Below, one piece after another: positions 1-9,648 of a DNA stretch of 64,000 bases. The first letter of the stretch is position 1; each line of letters starts with the position of its first letter. This DNA comes from Kofleriaceae bacterium. GTDB taxonomy: Bacteria > Myxococcota_A > Polyangia > Haliangiales > Haliangiaceae. The stretch spans positions 56,855-120,854 of the forward strand of contig JAGPCY010000030.1 of the NCBI GenBank assembly GCA_018057825.1. Reading direction: 5' to 3'. The position numbers and the translations under genes were made by a program. Below the pieces are notes generated by a model. That model was not told the DNA's origin. It made no database searches and saw nothing but the letters and a program-made list of their open reading frames with translations.

Positions 1-104
1 TGGTCACGACCTCCCCGGGGAGCCAGTCCCAGGCCAACGTCATGGCCCTCGGCTTCGCGCTGGCCTACACCCGCGTGGTCCTGGTGCGCCCGCCGCCGGC
101 GTGA
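1..104 (+). CDS. C-terminal fragment of an unidentified protein
   Basis: An open frame enters from the left edge and stops with TGA at 102-104. The visible 33 or so residues include a hydrophobic stretch (NVMALGFALAYTRVVLV) followed by a proline-rich end. This would fit the last strand or helix of an exported or membrane protein, but the fragment is too short to assign. The frame is the only one here with a sensible end before the next gene, and codon positions show the strong third-position GC of the neighbours. Confidence 0.5.
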   Translation, partial: VTTSPGSQSQANVMALGFALAYTRVVLVRPPPA

Positions 105-143
105 TGGGTTGCACCGCGGCGCTAGGGCGTCGATAGTCGCGCG

Positions 144-446
144 ATGCGCCACACGTGGCTCGCCCTCGCCGTCGCGGTCGCCATCGCCGCGTGCGGCGGC
201 GCGAAGGACGATCCGTTCACCGCCGACCTGAAGATGATCTGCGCCGCCGGCGAGGGGCGCGACGATCTGCCGCCCGAGATGCGCAACCTCGAGGCCCTGC
301 GGACCATCGCCGACAAGATCAAGACCGCCGAGGCGGCGCGACTCTTGAGCGAGCTGATGCGGGCGGCGCCGAGCGAGCGCCCGGCGATGATCGACCCGGT
401 CCTGGCCAAGGCCGGGATCAAGCGCTGTGCGTTTCTCGGGCGGTGA
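144..446 (+). CDS. small putative lipoprotein
   Basis: 100 residues. The first 17 form a lipoprotein signal peptide (MRHTW, a hydrophobic run, then AACGG), so the mature protein should be lipidated at Cys17. The rest is soluble, mostly helical in character, with one later Cys near the C-terminus (KRCAF) and one in MICAAGEG; these two could form a disulphide. I do not recognise a family. The gene stands alone between the fragment at the left edge and another lipoprotein gene 100 bases downstream. The start is chosen because it places the signal peptide at the N-terminus. Confidence 0.6.
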   Translation: MRHTWLALAVAVAIAACGGAKDDPFTADLKMICAAGEGRDDLPPEMRNLEALRTIADKIKTAEAARLLSELMRAAPSERPAMIDPVLAKAGIKRCAFLGR

Positions 447-457
447 TCAAGGGCGGC

Positions 458-499
458 GATCGATCCAGTGATCGAGAGCGGTGATCGATCCAGTGATCG
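458..499 (+). repeat. two direct copies of a 17-bp sequence
   Basis: GATCGATCCAGTGATCG occurs at 458-474 and again at 483-499, a 25-bp period, in the gap between two lipoprotein genes. The unit is rich in GATC and partly self-complementary. No function can be assigned from sequence; a local tandem duplication is the simplest reading. Confidence 0.6.
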
Positions 500-548
500 G
501 CGGCAACGGCGCCTTGGCGGCAGCGCGGGTCGAGATAGGGTGTGGCCC

Positions 549-1811
549 ATGATCAGGCCCGGGCTCGCGTGTCTCGTCCTGGCCGGCTGCGGCGGCCCCG
601 CCCAGCTCGCGGCACCGGCGCCGGCGCCGCGGACCTGCGAGGCGCGCTGGCTCACCGTCGAGGACGAGGTGGTCGATCTGGCGCCGTCCGTCGACGGACT
701 CCTGTGGCTCGGCCGGGAGCGCGGCCTGGCGCTGGCGCCGTGGAGCGGCGCGCCCCGCGGGCTCGATCCGGCGGGGCCCGACGAGGTCGACCCGCGCGCG
801 GTGGTGTCGACGCCGCGCGGCGTGGTGTGGGCGGCCGGCGACGGCGCGGTGTGGCGGGTCGCGGCCGGCGCGGCGCCGACGGTCTTGGCCACGGTCGGCG
901 AGCCGGTCGCGCTCGCGGCGGTCGGTGACCTGATCGTGGTCGGCGCGGTCGACGGCGTGCACCGGATCTACCCCAACGGCGATCATCGCCGGTTGTTCGA
1001 CGGCGAGGTCGCCGCGCTGACGGTCGATGAGCGGGCCGCCTACGTCGCGGCCGGGGACCGCCTGGTCCGCGTCCCGCTCGACGGCGCGGCGACCGAGACC
1101 TTGGCGCGCCGCACCCCGGCGGTGCGTTCGATGGTGCGTCACGACGGCCAGCTCCTGGTCGCGACCGACGCCGGCGTGTTCGCGGTCGCCGGCGGTCGGC
1201 TGGTCCCCTACGCGCCGGTCGATCTGCCGGTGCCGCTCGGCAACCTGCAGAGCGTCGCGGGTCGGGTCTACCTGACCGCCGGCAACCTGATCTTGATGGT
1301 GCGGGACGGCGTCGCGGAGCCGATCGCGATCGCGTCCGGCGACCTCGTCGACCTCGCGGTCGATGGCCCGACGCTGTATGTCGCGACCCGCGAGCACCCG
1401 GGCGTGGCGGCGGTCTGCCACGATCCGATCGGCGCCCCGGTCGCGATCGAGGTCCCGACGCTGGCCTGTGGCCCCGACGAGGTCGAGGCCGAGGGCGACG
1501 CGCGCGCGCTCGCGTGCGTCGGCGGCGACGGCGCGCTCACCTATGCGGTCGCGCACCACGCCAGCGGCGCGCGGGCCTGGGAGCATGGCCGCGACGGCCG
1601 CCGGCGGAGCTGGGACGCCGACGGCACGCTGCGCAGCGAGGAGCCTGCGCCCGGCCGACCCGGCCCGGTGGTGCGCTACTTCCCCGACGGTGCGCCGCGC
1701 GAGCAGGGCGAGGTCGACGGCGACGGCGCGCGGGACGGGGTGTGGACCCGCTTCGCCCCCGACGGCTCGCCGCGCGAGGTCACGACCTGGGACCACGGCC
1801 AGCGGCGGTGA
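549..1811 (+). CDS. lipoprotein with beta-propeller-like body and C-terminal MORN_2 repeats
   Basis: 420 residues from the ATG at 549, which puts a lipobox (LVLAGC) at the N-terminus; the frame is open further upstream but without a signal peptide. The middle has repeated short beta units with alternating hydrophobic and Asp/Gly turns (for example VDLAPSVDGLLWLGRERG, VVSTPRGVVWAAGDGAVW), as in WD40- or two-component-type propellers. The last 60 residues (RYFPDGAPREQGEVDGDGA, FAPDGSPREVTTW) match the MORN_2 pattern of G-x-W-x-x-[FY]-x-x-[DN]-G. Likely exported and anchored in the envelope as a binding scaffold. No catalytic motif seen. A hydrolase gene follows after 32 bases and may be co-transcribed. 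Confidence 0.65.
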   Translation: MIRPGLACLVLAGCGGPAQLAAPAPAPRTCEARWLTVEDEVVDLAPSVDGLLWLGRERGLALAPWSGAPRGLDPAGPDEVDPRAVVSTPRGVVWAAGDGAVWRVAAGAAPTVLATVGEPVALAAVGDLIVVGAVDGVHRIYPNGDHRRLFDGEVAALTVDERAAYVAAGDRLVRVPLDGAATETLARRTPAVRSMVRHDGQLLVATDAGVFAVAGGRLVPYAPVDLPVPLGNLQSVAGRVYLTAGNLILMVRDGVAEPIAIASGDLVDLAVDGPTLYVATREHPGVAAVCHDPIGAPVAIEVPTLACGPDEVEAEGDARALACVGGDGALTYAVAHHASGARAWEHGRDGRRRSWDADGTLRSEEPAPGRPGPVVRYFPDGAPREQGEVDGDGARDGVWTRFAPDGSPREVTTWDHGQRR

Positions 1812-1843
1812 GGGCCGGGCCGAGGTCGGCTATCGTCGGCGCG

Positions 1844-2635
1844 ATGACGACGCCTGCGACCTGGACGACCGCGATCACCGCCGGCTGGTCGATCACCACC
1901 GTCGATGGACCGGGGCCGACGCTCCTGTGGCTCCACGGGCTCGGCGAGCACGCCGCGACCTTCGCGCCGGCGATCGCCCACCTGCCGCAGCACCGACACC
2001 TGCTGCTCGATCTGCCCGGCCACGGCGGCGCCCGCGCCGTCCTGGCCCGCGGCGCTGCGCCGTGGACGCAGCCACCGTCGATCGCCGAGACCGCTGGTCA
2101 CCTGGCCGAGCTGCTGTCGGCGATCAGGCCGGCGGCGGTGATCGGCCACTCGCTCGGCGGCGTCATCGCCCTGGCCCTGGCCGAGCGAGACCCGTCCAAC
2201 CTGCGCGCGGTGATCGACGTCGACGGCAACGTGTCGCTGGGCGACTGCACGTACTCGAGTCAGATCGCGGCCTACGAGGCGGAGGCCTTCGCGAACGACG
2301 GCCACGCCGCGGTGTGCGACCGCCTGGAGGCGCACGCCGATCCGATCGTCCGCGGCTACGGCGCGCGCATGCGCACCGCGTCGGCGGCCCAGCTCTGGCG
2401 GTACTCCGTCGATCTGGTCGAGGCCGCCACCGCCGAGGACCTCGCGCGCCGGCGGGCCGCGGTGCGGACGCGGATGGTGTATGTGGCCGGGCATCCCGGC
2501 GGCGCGTGCGCGCGCTCGCGCGAGCTGCTGGCGGCGGCTGGCGTAGACGTCCGCGAGGTCGGGCCGGCGGGCCACTGGCCGTTCGTGGAGCACCCCGCGC
2601 GGTTCGCCGAGGTGGTCGGGTCGATCGTGCGGTAG
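1844..2635 (+). CDS. alpha/beta hydrolase
   Basis: 263 residues, normal length for a single-domain alpha/beta hydrolase. Visible elements: HGLGEHA near residue 29 (oxyanion-hole HG motif), the nucleophile elbow GHSLGG near residue 100 with Ser as nucleophile, and the catalytic His in AGHWPF near the end, 20 residues before the C-terminus. There is no signal peptide, so it should be cytoplasmic. Substrate cannot be told; the family contains esterases, haloalkane dehalogenases and C-C hydrolases. ATG at 1844 was chosen because the frame upstream overlaps the preceding lipoprotein gene and lacks a fold. Directly after the stop lies a 300-bp hexamer array. Confidence 0.85.
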   Translation: MTTPATWTTAITAGWSITTVDGPGPTLLWLHGLGEHAATFAPAIAHLPQHRHLLLDLPGHGGARAVLARGAAPWTQPPSIAETAGHLAELLSAIRPAAVIGHSLGGVIALALAERDPSNLRAVIDVDGNVSLGDCTYSSQIAAYEAEAFANDGHAAVCDRLEAHADPIVRGYGARMRTASAAQLWRYSVDLVEAATAEDLARRRAAVRTRMVYVAGHPGGACARSRELLAAAGVDVREVGPAGHWPFVEHPARFAEVVGSIVR

Positions 2636-2645
2636 GGAGGCCGAG

Positions 2646-2942
<297 letters not shown>

Positions 2943-3059
2943 CCAACAGATGTCTGAACCGCGGGCGTAAGCGCACGTCATCGTTTGGCTTCACATCCGT
3001 GGGATGGACCGGCGCGAGGGTCGAGAGCATGAGTGGGCGCACAACCGGAAGGAATCGCG

Positions 3060-3486
<427 letters not shown>

Positions 3487-3500
<14 letters not shown>

Positions 3501-3873
3501 GCCGACGCCGACGCGGCGCGGGCCGCGGTGGGACGTCGACGGCCGCGCCCTGCGGCTGTGGACCATCACCGGCCTCGCGACCACGTATCTGATCGCGTGG
3601 TGGGGCCTGGCCCCGGAGCCGACCGCGGCCCCGGTCGCCGCCACCGAACCCGCGCCGGTGACCGCGACGTCCACGCCGACCACCGCGTCGACTGGACCGA
3701 TCCCACCGGCGGTGTGGTGGCATGACGTCCCGGCCGCGCAGCGACCGCGGGTCGCGCTGCCGCCCGGCTGGGTGGTGACCGCGACCCACCCCGGCGACGG
3801 CCCGGTCCTGGCGGCCGCACCGAGCCCGCGCCGACCCGCGCGCCGCGTGCGCGTGCGGACCCGGAGCTCGTGA
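3487..3873 (+). CDS. small single-span membrane protein of the ApbE operon
   Basis: 128 residues from ATG 3487, overlapping the previous gene by 14 bases. The N-terminus is basic, followed by a probable membrane helix (LWTITGLATTYLIAWWGL, about residues 21-38), then a Thr/Pro/Ala-rich linker and a short conserved-looking segment (PPAVWWHDVPAAQRPRVALPP) before an Arg-rich C-terminus. I found no FMN-attachment motif ([ST]GA[ST]) that ApbE would modify. Function unknown; the tight overlaps argue that it is a subunit or assembly factor of the membrane redox module encoded by this operon. Confidence 0.65.
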
Positions 3874-4775
3874 TGTTCGCCGTGGCCGCGATGGGCACGA
3901 CGATCGCCGTGCACACGCCGACCCTGTCGGTCGAGGCCGAGGCCGCGGCCGGCGCCGCGGTCGCCGCGCAGTTCGCCGCTGCGGAGGCGCGCTTCAGCCG
4001 GTTCCGCGACGACAGCGAGCTGACGTCGCTCAACCGCGCGACCGCGCCGCGCGCGGTGTCGCCCGACCTCCTGGCCGCGCTGGTGCGCGCCCGCGCCTAC
4101 GTCGAGCTGACCGGCGGTCGCTTCGATCCGACGGTGGGCGCCGCGGTCCTCGCCGCTGGGTACGATCGCGCCTTCGCGCCCGGGGCCCTCGACCGCGCGA
4201 CCGCCGCCCACCCGGTGGCGCCGACCCGCTTCGCCGAGATCGCGATCGATCGCGCCCGCGGGGTCGTGACCCGGCCGCCCGGGGTGCAGCTCGATCTCGG
4301 CGGGATGATCAAGGGCGCGACCGCCGACCTGGCGGCCCGCGCGCTGCCGGCGATCGCCGCCCTCGACGCCGGCGGCGACGTGGTCCTGCGCGGCGCCGGC
4401 CCCGACGGCACCGGCTGGGAGGTCGAGGTCGAGGATCCCGCCGATCCAGCGCGGGTCTTGCTCGCGCTGGTCGTGCGCGATCGCGCGGTCGCCACCAGCG
4501 CCGCCAACCGTCGACGCTGGCGCCGCGGCGACACTTGGGTCCATCACTTGATCGACCCGGCGACCGGCGCTCCCGCCGCCTCCGACCTGGCCCAGGTGAC
4601 AATCGTCGCCGACAGCGCCGAGCGCGCCGAGGTGCTGGCCAAGGCGGTGTTCGTCGCCGGCGCCCGCGACGGCGCCGCCCTCCTGGCGACGATGCCGACC
4701 ATCGGGGCGGTGCTGGTCGATCACCGCGGCGCGGTCACGCGCCTCGGCCCGCTGGAGGTCGCGACCGATGCGTAG
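3873..4775 (+). CDS. apbE: ApbE-family FAD:protein FMN transferase
   Basis: 300 residues. ApbE enzymes cut FAD and attach FMN covalently to a Thr or Ser of an acceptor flavoprotein, usually exported, using Mg2+. Family marks seen: FSRFRDDSELTSLN near the N-terminus, GGRFDPTVG, the LDLGGMIKG segment, DAGGDVV, and HHLIDPATG (the HxxDPxTG metal/FAD motif) near residue 227. There is no export signal at the N-terminus, which differs from many ApbE lipoproteins, so it may act in the cytoplasm. The stop of the preceding gene and this ATG share bases (TGATG); a GTG three bases earlier is an alternative start. It overlaps the downstream ferric-reductase-like gene by 8 bases, suggesting the flavin is delivered to that system. 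Confidence 0.88.
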   Translation: MFAVAAMGTTIAVHTPTLSVEAEAAAGAAVAAQFAAAEARFSRFRDDSELTSLNRATAPRAVSPDLLAALVRARAYVELTGGRFDPTVGAAVLAAGYDRAFAPGALDRATAAHPVAPTRFAEIAIDRARGVVTRPPGVQLDLGGMIKGATADLAARALPAIAALDAGGDVVLRGAGPDGTGWEVEVEDPADPARVLLALVVRDRAVATSAANRRRWRRGDTWVHHLIDPATGAPAASDLAQVTIVADSAERAEVLAKAVFVAGARDGAALLATMPTIGAVLVDHRGAVTRLGPLEVATDA

Positions 4776-5400
4776 ATCGATCGCCTGGGGCCTGGTGGTC
4801 GGGCTCGCGCTGGTCTTGCTCGTGGGCGCGATCGCGGCGCGCCTCGGCCTCACGACCGCGCCGCCGCGCCCCGACGGCCCGTGGATGTGGGTCGCGACCC
4901 GGGCGGCCGGGGTCACGGCGCTGGTCGCCCTGACCCTCGACGTCGCCCTCGGCCTGGTGCTGTCGACCGGCGTCCTCGACGCCTGGCTGCCGCGAGCCCG
5001 GAGCCTCGAGCTGCACCGCACGCTGTCGGCCACCGCGCTGGCCCTGACCGCGGGCCACGTCGTGCTCTTGATGGCCGATCCCTTCGTCCGCTACGACGCC
5101 CTCGACGTCGTCGTGCCGGGCGTGTCGAGCTACCGGCCGTGGGCGGTGGCGACCGGCATCATCGCCGCGTACCTGGCGGTCGTGATCCACGCGAGCTTCG
5201 ACCTGCGCGCGCGGATCGGGACGCGGTGGTGGCGCCGCCTGCACTACGGGTCCTTCGCGATCCTGATCGGCGCCCTCGCCCACGGCATCCTCGCCGGCAG
5301 CGACACCGGCCACGCCGCCATGCGCGGCCTCTACGTCGGGCTGGCCGCGACGGTCGGGGCCCTGGTCGCGGTCCGCGTGTTGATGGTCCGCGGCCGGTGA
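4768..5400 (+). CDS. ferric-reductase-like / cytochrome b membrane protein
   Basis: 210 residues with about six hydrophobic segments. Histidines lie in the membrane parts as expected for b-heme ligation: H83 and H97 in one pair (ELHRTL, AGHVVL) and H141, H159 and H172 in the second half (VIHASF, LHYGSF, LAHGIL). This pattern fits the ferric reductase-like transmembrane domain (MsrQ/YedZ and eukaryotic ferric reductase superfamily). It lacks NADPH or FAD domains, so electrons must come from a partner; ApbE just upstream points to an FMN-bearing donor encoded elsewhere. It overlaps apbE by 8 bases. Precise role (metal reduction, methionine sulfoxide repair or other) is open. Confidence 0.75.
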   Translation: MRRSIAWGLVVGLALVLLVGAIAARLGLTTAPPRPDGPWMWVATRAAGVTALVALTLDVALGLVLSTGVLDAWLPRARSLELHRTLSATALALTAGHVVLLMADPFVRYDALDVVVPGVSSYRPWAVATGIIAAYLAVVIHASFDLRARIGTRWWRRLHYGSFAILIGALAHGILAGSDTGHAAMRGLYVGLAATVGALVAVRVLMVRGR

Positions 5401-5433
5401 CCGGCGCGCGGTGCCGGCAGCGGCGCCTGCAGC

Positions 5434-7473
5434 TCAGCCGCGGATAGGATACGGCCCCATCGAGCACGTCACCGTGGCGATGTGGTTCGATCCGAGGTTG
5501 GTCGTGTAGCGCAGGTCGGCGCGATAGGTGCCGGTGCGCCAGCTCGGCTGACAGATCGCCTCGACCGAGAAGAGCTGGCCCGGCGCCACCGTGGCGCGCG
5601 GGATCGACTTGGGCCCCGAGATGGCCAGGAAGCCGGACTGACCGTCGAGGTAGGTGATGGACCAGTCGTGGATGATCAGCGCGGCGTTGCCGTCGTTGCG
5701 GATGACGACCTTGGCGCGGTGGAGGTTGGACTCCCACAGGCGGAGCTGACCGTCGGCGGGATCGACGACGGTGAGCCGCGGCGCCGTCCCGGTGCCGATC
5801 AGGGACACGACGGCGGTCGGCAGGTTGGTCGCGTTGGACGTGAACCCGAGGCTGGTGCTGGCCGTCCCGGGGATGGTGGGCGTGAAGCTGACCGCGATCG
5901 ACGCTTGCTGGTTGGCGCCGAGCGAACCGCTACAGCTCGTCGCGGTGCAGGTGCAGCCCGCGGTGCAGGTCGCGACGAAGGGCGCGAGCGGTCGGGTCAC
6001 GGCGAAGGTCAACGTCCCCGAGCCGGTGTTGCGCACCGTGAAGCCGCTGTTGGCCGTGGCGCCGACCGCGACGTCGCCGAAGCTCACCGTGGTCGGCGTG
6101 ATCGTCGCCTGCTGCAGGCCGTTGACCGCCGCCTCGACCGCGGCGAAGGCGTCGACCATGCCCGCGCCACACTGTCCGGGAACCGGACACGACACCCCGG
6201 CCGGCCGCGCGGTCGCGACCAGGTACTGGGCGATCTGGGCCGGGGTCAGGCTCGGGTTGCGCGACAGCATCAGGCCGATCACGCCGCTGACGTGCGGCGA
6301 CGCCATCGAGGTCCCGCTCAGGTACCGGTGGCAGTGCTGGACGTTGCTGGTCGACCAGGTCGACATCACTCCGTTCACGCCGTCGAACGGATCGAAGGGA
6401 TCGACGCGGTCGCACGAGCCGACCGGCTCGTCGCTGCCGTAGAACGGCAGGTCGCCACCCGGGGCGACGACGTCGATGCCGGCGCCGCGGTTGCTGAAGC
6501 TCGCCAGCGTGCCGGTCGGGCCCGAGGCCGCGACCGCGATGACGTTGGGGCAGTCGGCCGGGAAGTACGCGCGGGTGTCGGCGGCGTTGCCAGCCGACGA
6601 CACCACGACCAGGCCGCGGGCGTGGGCGTTGGCGATCGCATTGGCGACCGCGGCCACGCTGGCGCTGGTGCACAGCACCGACGAGTTGAGGCTGAGGCTG
6701 ATGACGTCGGCGCGGCGCACGCCGGTGGACTCGCCCGACGCCCAGTTGATGCCGGCGGCGATCGCCGCGAAGGTCGGGTTGCCGGTGCCCGAGATCTTGA
6801 CCGGCACCAGGGTGCAGTTCCAGCACACCCCGACGCCGCCGCTGCCGTTGGCCCGGGCGCCGACGATGCCGGCGACGTGGACGCCGTGGTTGTACACCGC
6901 CTGCGAGGTCGGGTCGTTGTCGTTGTCGAAGGCGTCGTAGCCGGCGGCCCACGCCAGATCGCCGTGGTTGGTGCGGCCGGTGTCGAGGATCGCGATCCGC
7001 GCCGACGCCGAGCCGGTGGTGCGGTCCCAGGCCTGGGGCAGGCGCAGCGCGGTCTCGTAGTTCCATCGCTGCAGCGGGTACAGCGGGTCGGCGGGGACCA
7101 GCGAGTACGCGGCGTGGCGGTTGGGCGCGGCGGCGATGACCGCCGTGTCGCTGGCCAGGGCGGCGGCGGTGGCGTCGCCGTCGGTCGACGCGCGGTCGAC
7201 CGCGGTGGTCCGGACCAGCCACTCGCGGGAGCTGACCGGCATGACCGGCTCGACCTCGACGCCGCCGAGCGTGGTCGCGGCGTCCAGACGATGGCCGGGC
7301 GCGAGCTCGATGATGAACTCGCCGGGGATGACGTCGGGATCGATCGCGGGCTCGCCGGCGAGCAGGCCGGCGCGGGTGTCAAGCGGCGATGGGTCGGCGC
7401 ACGCCGCCAGGGTGAGGGCGGCGCCGAGGCTGGTGGCGAGGGACGAGCGCAGGGGACGTGGTCGCATCCCCAC
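5434..7473 (-). CDS. secreted S8 (subtilisin-like) serine protease lipoprotein
   Basis: 679 residues. A lipoprotein-type signal ends in LTLAAC at residue 25. A propeptide-like region (about 40-120, GEFIIELAPG) precedes the S8 catalytic domain, whose triad is visible: Asp164 in AILDTG, His196 in NHGVHVAG and Ser389 in GTSMASPH; the oxyanion Asn lies in SSAGN. From about residue 455 there is a beta domain of the choice-of-anchor / ASPM-SPD-2-Hydin type (VSFGDVAVGATANSGFTVRN), and further beta structure to the end. The whole fits an exported, possibly cell-surface protease for prey or protein degradation. Several Cys pairs suggest disulphides. It is convergent with the ferric-reductase gene, 33 bases away. 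Confidence 0.93.
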   Translation of the reverse strand: MGMRPRPLRSSLATSLGAALTLAACADPSPLDTRAGLLAGEPAIDPDVIPGEFIIELAPGHRLDAATTLGGVEVEPVMPVSSREWLVRTTAVDRASTDGDATAAALASDTAVIAAAPNRHAAYSLVPADPLYPLQRWNYETALRLPQAWDRTTGSASARIAILDTGRTNHGDLAWAAGYDAFDNDNDPTSQAVYNHGVHVAGIVGARANGSGGVGVCWNCTLVPVKISGTGNPTFAAIAAGINWASGESTGVRRADVISLSLNSSVLCTSASVAAVANAIANAHARGLVVVSSAGNAADTRAYFPADCPNVIAVAASGPTGTLASFSNRGAGIDVVAPGGDLPFYGSDEPVGSCDRVDPFDPFDGVNGVMSTWSTSNVQHCHRYLSGTSMASPHVSGVIGLMLSRNPSLTPAQIAQYLVATARPAGVSCPVPGQCGAGMVDAFAAVEAAVNGLQQATITPTTVSFGDVAVGATANSGFTVRNTGSGTLTFAVTRPLAPFVATCTAGCTCTATSCSGSLGANQQASIAVSFTPTIPGTASTSLGFTSNATNLPTAVVSLIGTGTAPRLTVVDPADGQLRLWESNLHRAKVVIRNDGNAALIIHDWSITYLDGQSGFLAISGPKSIPRATVAPGQLFSVEAICQPSWRTGTYRADLRYTTNLGSNHIATVTCSMGPYPIRG

Positions 7474-7567
7474 GCGGTGAGCAACTCGCGTACCGCCGCC
7501 GATCCGCGCGGACGGCCGCGCGACGCGCCCGCCGCCGCCTCGACGTCCAGATCGCGCAAGGCGGGTT

Positions 7568-7610
7568 GCGCGACTCGCGCGCCGTCGGCCGCGGTTGCGC
7601 GAGTCGCGCG
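7568..7610. terminator. 14-bp inverted repeat after the receiver gene
   Basis: GCGCGACTCGCGCG at 7568-7581 is the exact reverse complement of GCGCGAGTCGCGCG at 7597-7610, with a 15-base spacer. Each arm is itself nearly palindromic, so the arms are also near-identical direct repeats. It sits 10 bases beyond the stop of the minus-strand receiver gene and upstream of the protease gene. A terminator without a U-tract is the likely reading; a protein binding site is possible. Confidence 0.45.
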
Positions 7611-7620
7611 CGCTGCGCGA

Positions 7621-8013
7621 TCAGTCCTGCGCCGGCGCGCCGCGCCGACAGGCCGACACCAGCTCGCGCACCGAATCGAGGGTGAACGGCTTGCTGAGGA
7701 CGGCGAAGGCGTCGACCGCGGCCAGCCGCTCGGGATGGTGCTCGGCGAGCTCGCCGCTCACCACGACCGCCGGACAGCGGTGGCCCTCGGCCCGGGCGGC
7801 GGCGATCAGGCCGGCGCCATCGAGGCCCGGCAGATCGAGGTCGGTCACGATGAGATCGACCTCGCCCGGGCGCAGCTCGGCGAGCGCCTCCTCGGCGCTG
7901 GCGAAGTCGCGCACCTCGGCGCCACACGCGGTCAGGGCCCGACCGAGGGCCCGGCGGACCGCCAGGTCATCGTCGATGACCGCGACCTGGAGAGGGGCCG
8001 GACAGGGAGGCAC
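7621..8013 (-). CDS. stand-alone response regulator receiver domain
   Basis: 130 residues, only a CheY-like receiver. The acidic pocket (VIDDD, residues 13-16), the phosphoacceptor Asp58 in VTDLDLPG, a Ser at the switch position (VVSGE) and Lys108 in LSKPFT are all present, so it should be phosphorylatable. No output domain and no histidine kinase lies nearby: it is an orphan single-domain regulator as is common in myxobacteria. The start is a GTG at 8013; no ATG lies in frame close to the fold and no Shine-Dalgarno sequence is obvious, so the start is uncertain by a few residues. Confidence 0.85.
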   Translation of the reverse strand: MPPCPAPLQVAVIDDDLAVRRALGRALTACGAEVRDFASAEEALAELRPGEVDLIVTDLDLPGLDGAGLIAAARAEGHRCPAVVVSGELAEHHPERLAAVDAFAVLSKPFTLDSVRELVSACRRGAPAQD

Positions 8014-8114
8014 GCGGTGATTGGTCCCACGGTGCCGCCGCGCGGTCGCGGTCCGGTCGGGTATCGCTCCGGTAGCGGCGGGGCTTCGCCGCCGCGGCGG
8101 AGTGCGAACCGGAC

Positions 8115-9623
8115 TCAGTCCTCCGACGGCAGGTCGGGGCGGCAGGTGCAGCGGCCCGGACCGACGCGGCCCATGTTGAAGTCCCGCAGGAGCGCCGCCG
8201 CGCTGGCGAACTGGCGGCGGATCGCCATCGTCGAGACCTGGTTGGGCGCGTAGGTCTCGAACAAGGTGGTGGCGCGGTTGAACGCGGTCACCGTGCCCGG
8301 GCTGAACTGCGCGCCCGAGAGCTGGTTCAAGCGGGCGGCGATGTACGCGCGCGCCAGGGTCCAGTACGGGTTGCCCAGGGCCAGGCGCCACATCGCCTGG
8401 ATGTACGAACCGCCGCTGCGGAAGAACGTGGTGTCCTCGCCGAGCTCGCCGATGTCGTTCCAGATCGGGTTGTAGCGGCGCGGGCCGAAGTGGCTGTGGC
8501 GCTTCCAGTAGTTCGCGGTGAGCGTGCAGCCCGGGTCGCACACGACCTCGCCGTTGACCGTCCAGGCGGCGTCGGCGGTGGCGCCGGTGTCGAGGCCGAC
8601 GTAGCGGGCGGTGTTGGTCACGGCGAAGGCGCCGCACTCGAACGGGCCGGCCTCGTAGGAGAACTCGAAGGTCTGCTCGCCGTCCTCGACGCACACCGTG
8701 CCGAGGTAGTGATCGACGTAGGGCACCGCGTCGTCGGTGACGTCGACGCAGCGATCGAACGTCGTGGTCGAGACGTTGTGGGCGGTGAAGCTCGCGGTGA
8801 CCTCGACGGTCGACACCTTGAGGCCGTGGGACACCGAGGCGCCGCCGACCACGTTGCGGTCCGAGGTGTCGGGGACGTCGGCCATGAACGCACACTCGAC
8901 CATGCCGTTGGCGGCCAGGCCGAAGGGCGGCGCGGTCGGGCACGTCACGGTGGCGGCGATGTCGCCGACCATCGTGGTGACGGCGTCGACGGTGACCGCG
9001 TGGGGGCTCAGGTTGTAGACGAAGACCGGGCCCTCGACGAACTGCCCGGCGGCGACCGGATCGCCGGGGCGGACGGTGATCGCGTACTCGAGCAGCTCGA
9101 CCTGGCCCTCGGCCAGCTTGAGCTCGTCGGTGCGGCCGCTCTTGGTCAGGGTCCACGACGCGCGCTGAGCGTGGTGGGTGTACGGGCTCGGCTGGACGTA
9201 GAGCTCGTAGTCGAAGCAGAACGCGACCTCCTCGGGCGAGTAGATCTCGCCGTTCGAGAAGTCGACCGGACCGTGGAGGCTGGGCCAGGCGTCGGCGCCG
9301 CCCGGCATGTCCCACATGAGGGTCCGATCGCCGATCGAGGCCAGGACGCCGGTGATCCGGACCGTCGAGTTGTTGAAGTAGAAGATCGTGTTGGTGTCGT
9401 CGTAGTACGTCAGATCGAGGGAGTTGCCGCCCCCCAGGTCGTAGGTGCCGCCGGCCGGGTACGGGATGGTCACCTGCTGACCGCCCAGGCCAAGCTCAGC
9501 GCAGGTCGAGCCGCGCGGGATGATCGCGAGCTCTTGCTCGTTGCTCGAGAGCTGGACCGACCCCTGGCCGTTGCAGGCCGCCGTGGCCGCGGCCGCCATC
9601 AGAGAAATCTTGAACAAGCGCAT
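8115..9623 (-). CDS. secreted lipoprotein with YWK-motif C-terminal domain
   Basis: 502 residues. The signal peptide ends in a lipobox-like ATAACNG (Cys17). The body is beta-rich with paired Cys (for example FDRCVDV, GTVCVEDG, FECGAF) and looks like a stack of Ig-like extracellular domains. The last 150 residues start with CTLTANYWKRHSHFG, recalling the secreted-protein domain whose signature is C-x-LTxGYWKxH, followed by a helical part (GNPYWTLARAYIAARLNQLSGA) and a Cys pair at the end (GRCTC). Probably exported; function unknown. A perfect 12-bp palindrome lies 26 bases upstream of the start codon. Confidence 0.7.
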   Translation of the reverse strand: MRLFKISLMAAAATAACNGQGSVQLSSNEQELAIIPRGSTCAELGLGGQQVTIPYPAGGTYDLGGGNSLDLTYYDDTNTIFYFNNSTVRITGVLASIGDRTLMWDMPGGADAWPSLHGPVDFSNGEIYSPEEVAFCFDYELYVQPSPYTHHAQRASWTLTKSGRTDELKLAEGQVELLEYAITVRPGDPVAAGQFVEGPVFVYNLSPHAVTVDAVTTMVGDIAATVTCPTAPPFGLAANGMVECAFMADVPDTSDRNVVGGASVSHGLKVSTVEVTASFTAHNVSTTTFDRCVDVTDDAVPYVDHYLGTVCVEDGEQTFEFSYEAGPFECGAFAVTNTARYVGLDTGATADAAWTVNGEVVCDPGCTLTANYWKRHSHFGPRRYNPIWNDIGELGEDTTFFRSGGSYIQAMWRLALGNPYWTLARAYIAARLNQLSGAQFSPGTVTAFNRATTLFETYAPNQVSTMAIRRQFASAAALLRDFNMGRVGPGRCTCRPDLPSED

Positions 9624-9648
9624 GTCAGCACCTCGTTGGTTTCTGTTA

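Noticed and set aside
5482..8253. Plus-strand open frame of over 900 codons opposite the subtilisin gene
   Set aside because: Arg/Gly/Ala-rich composition without motifs; it is the antisense of a gene with a full catalytic triad.
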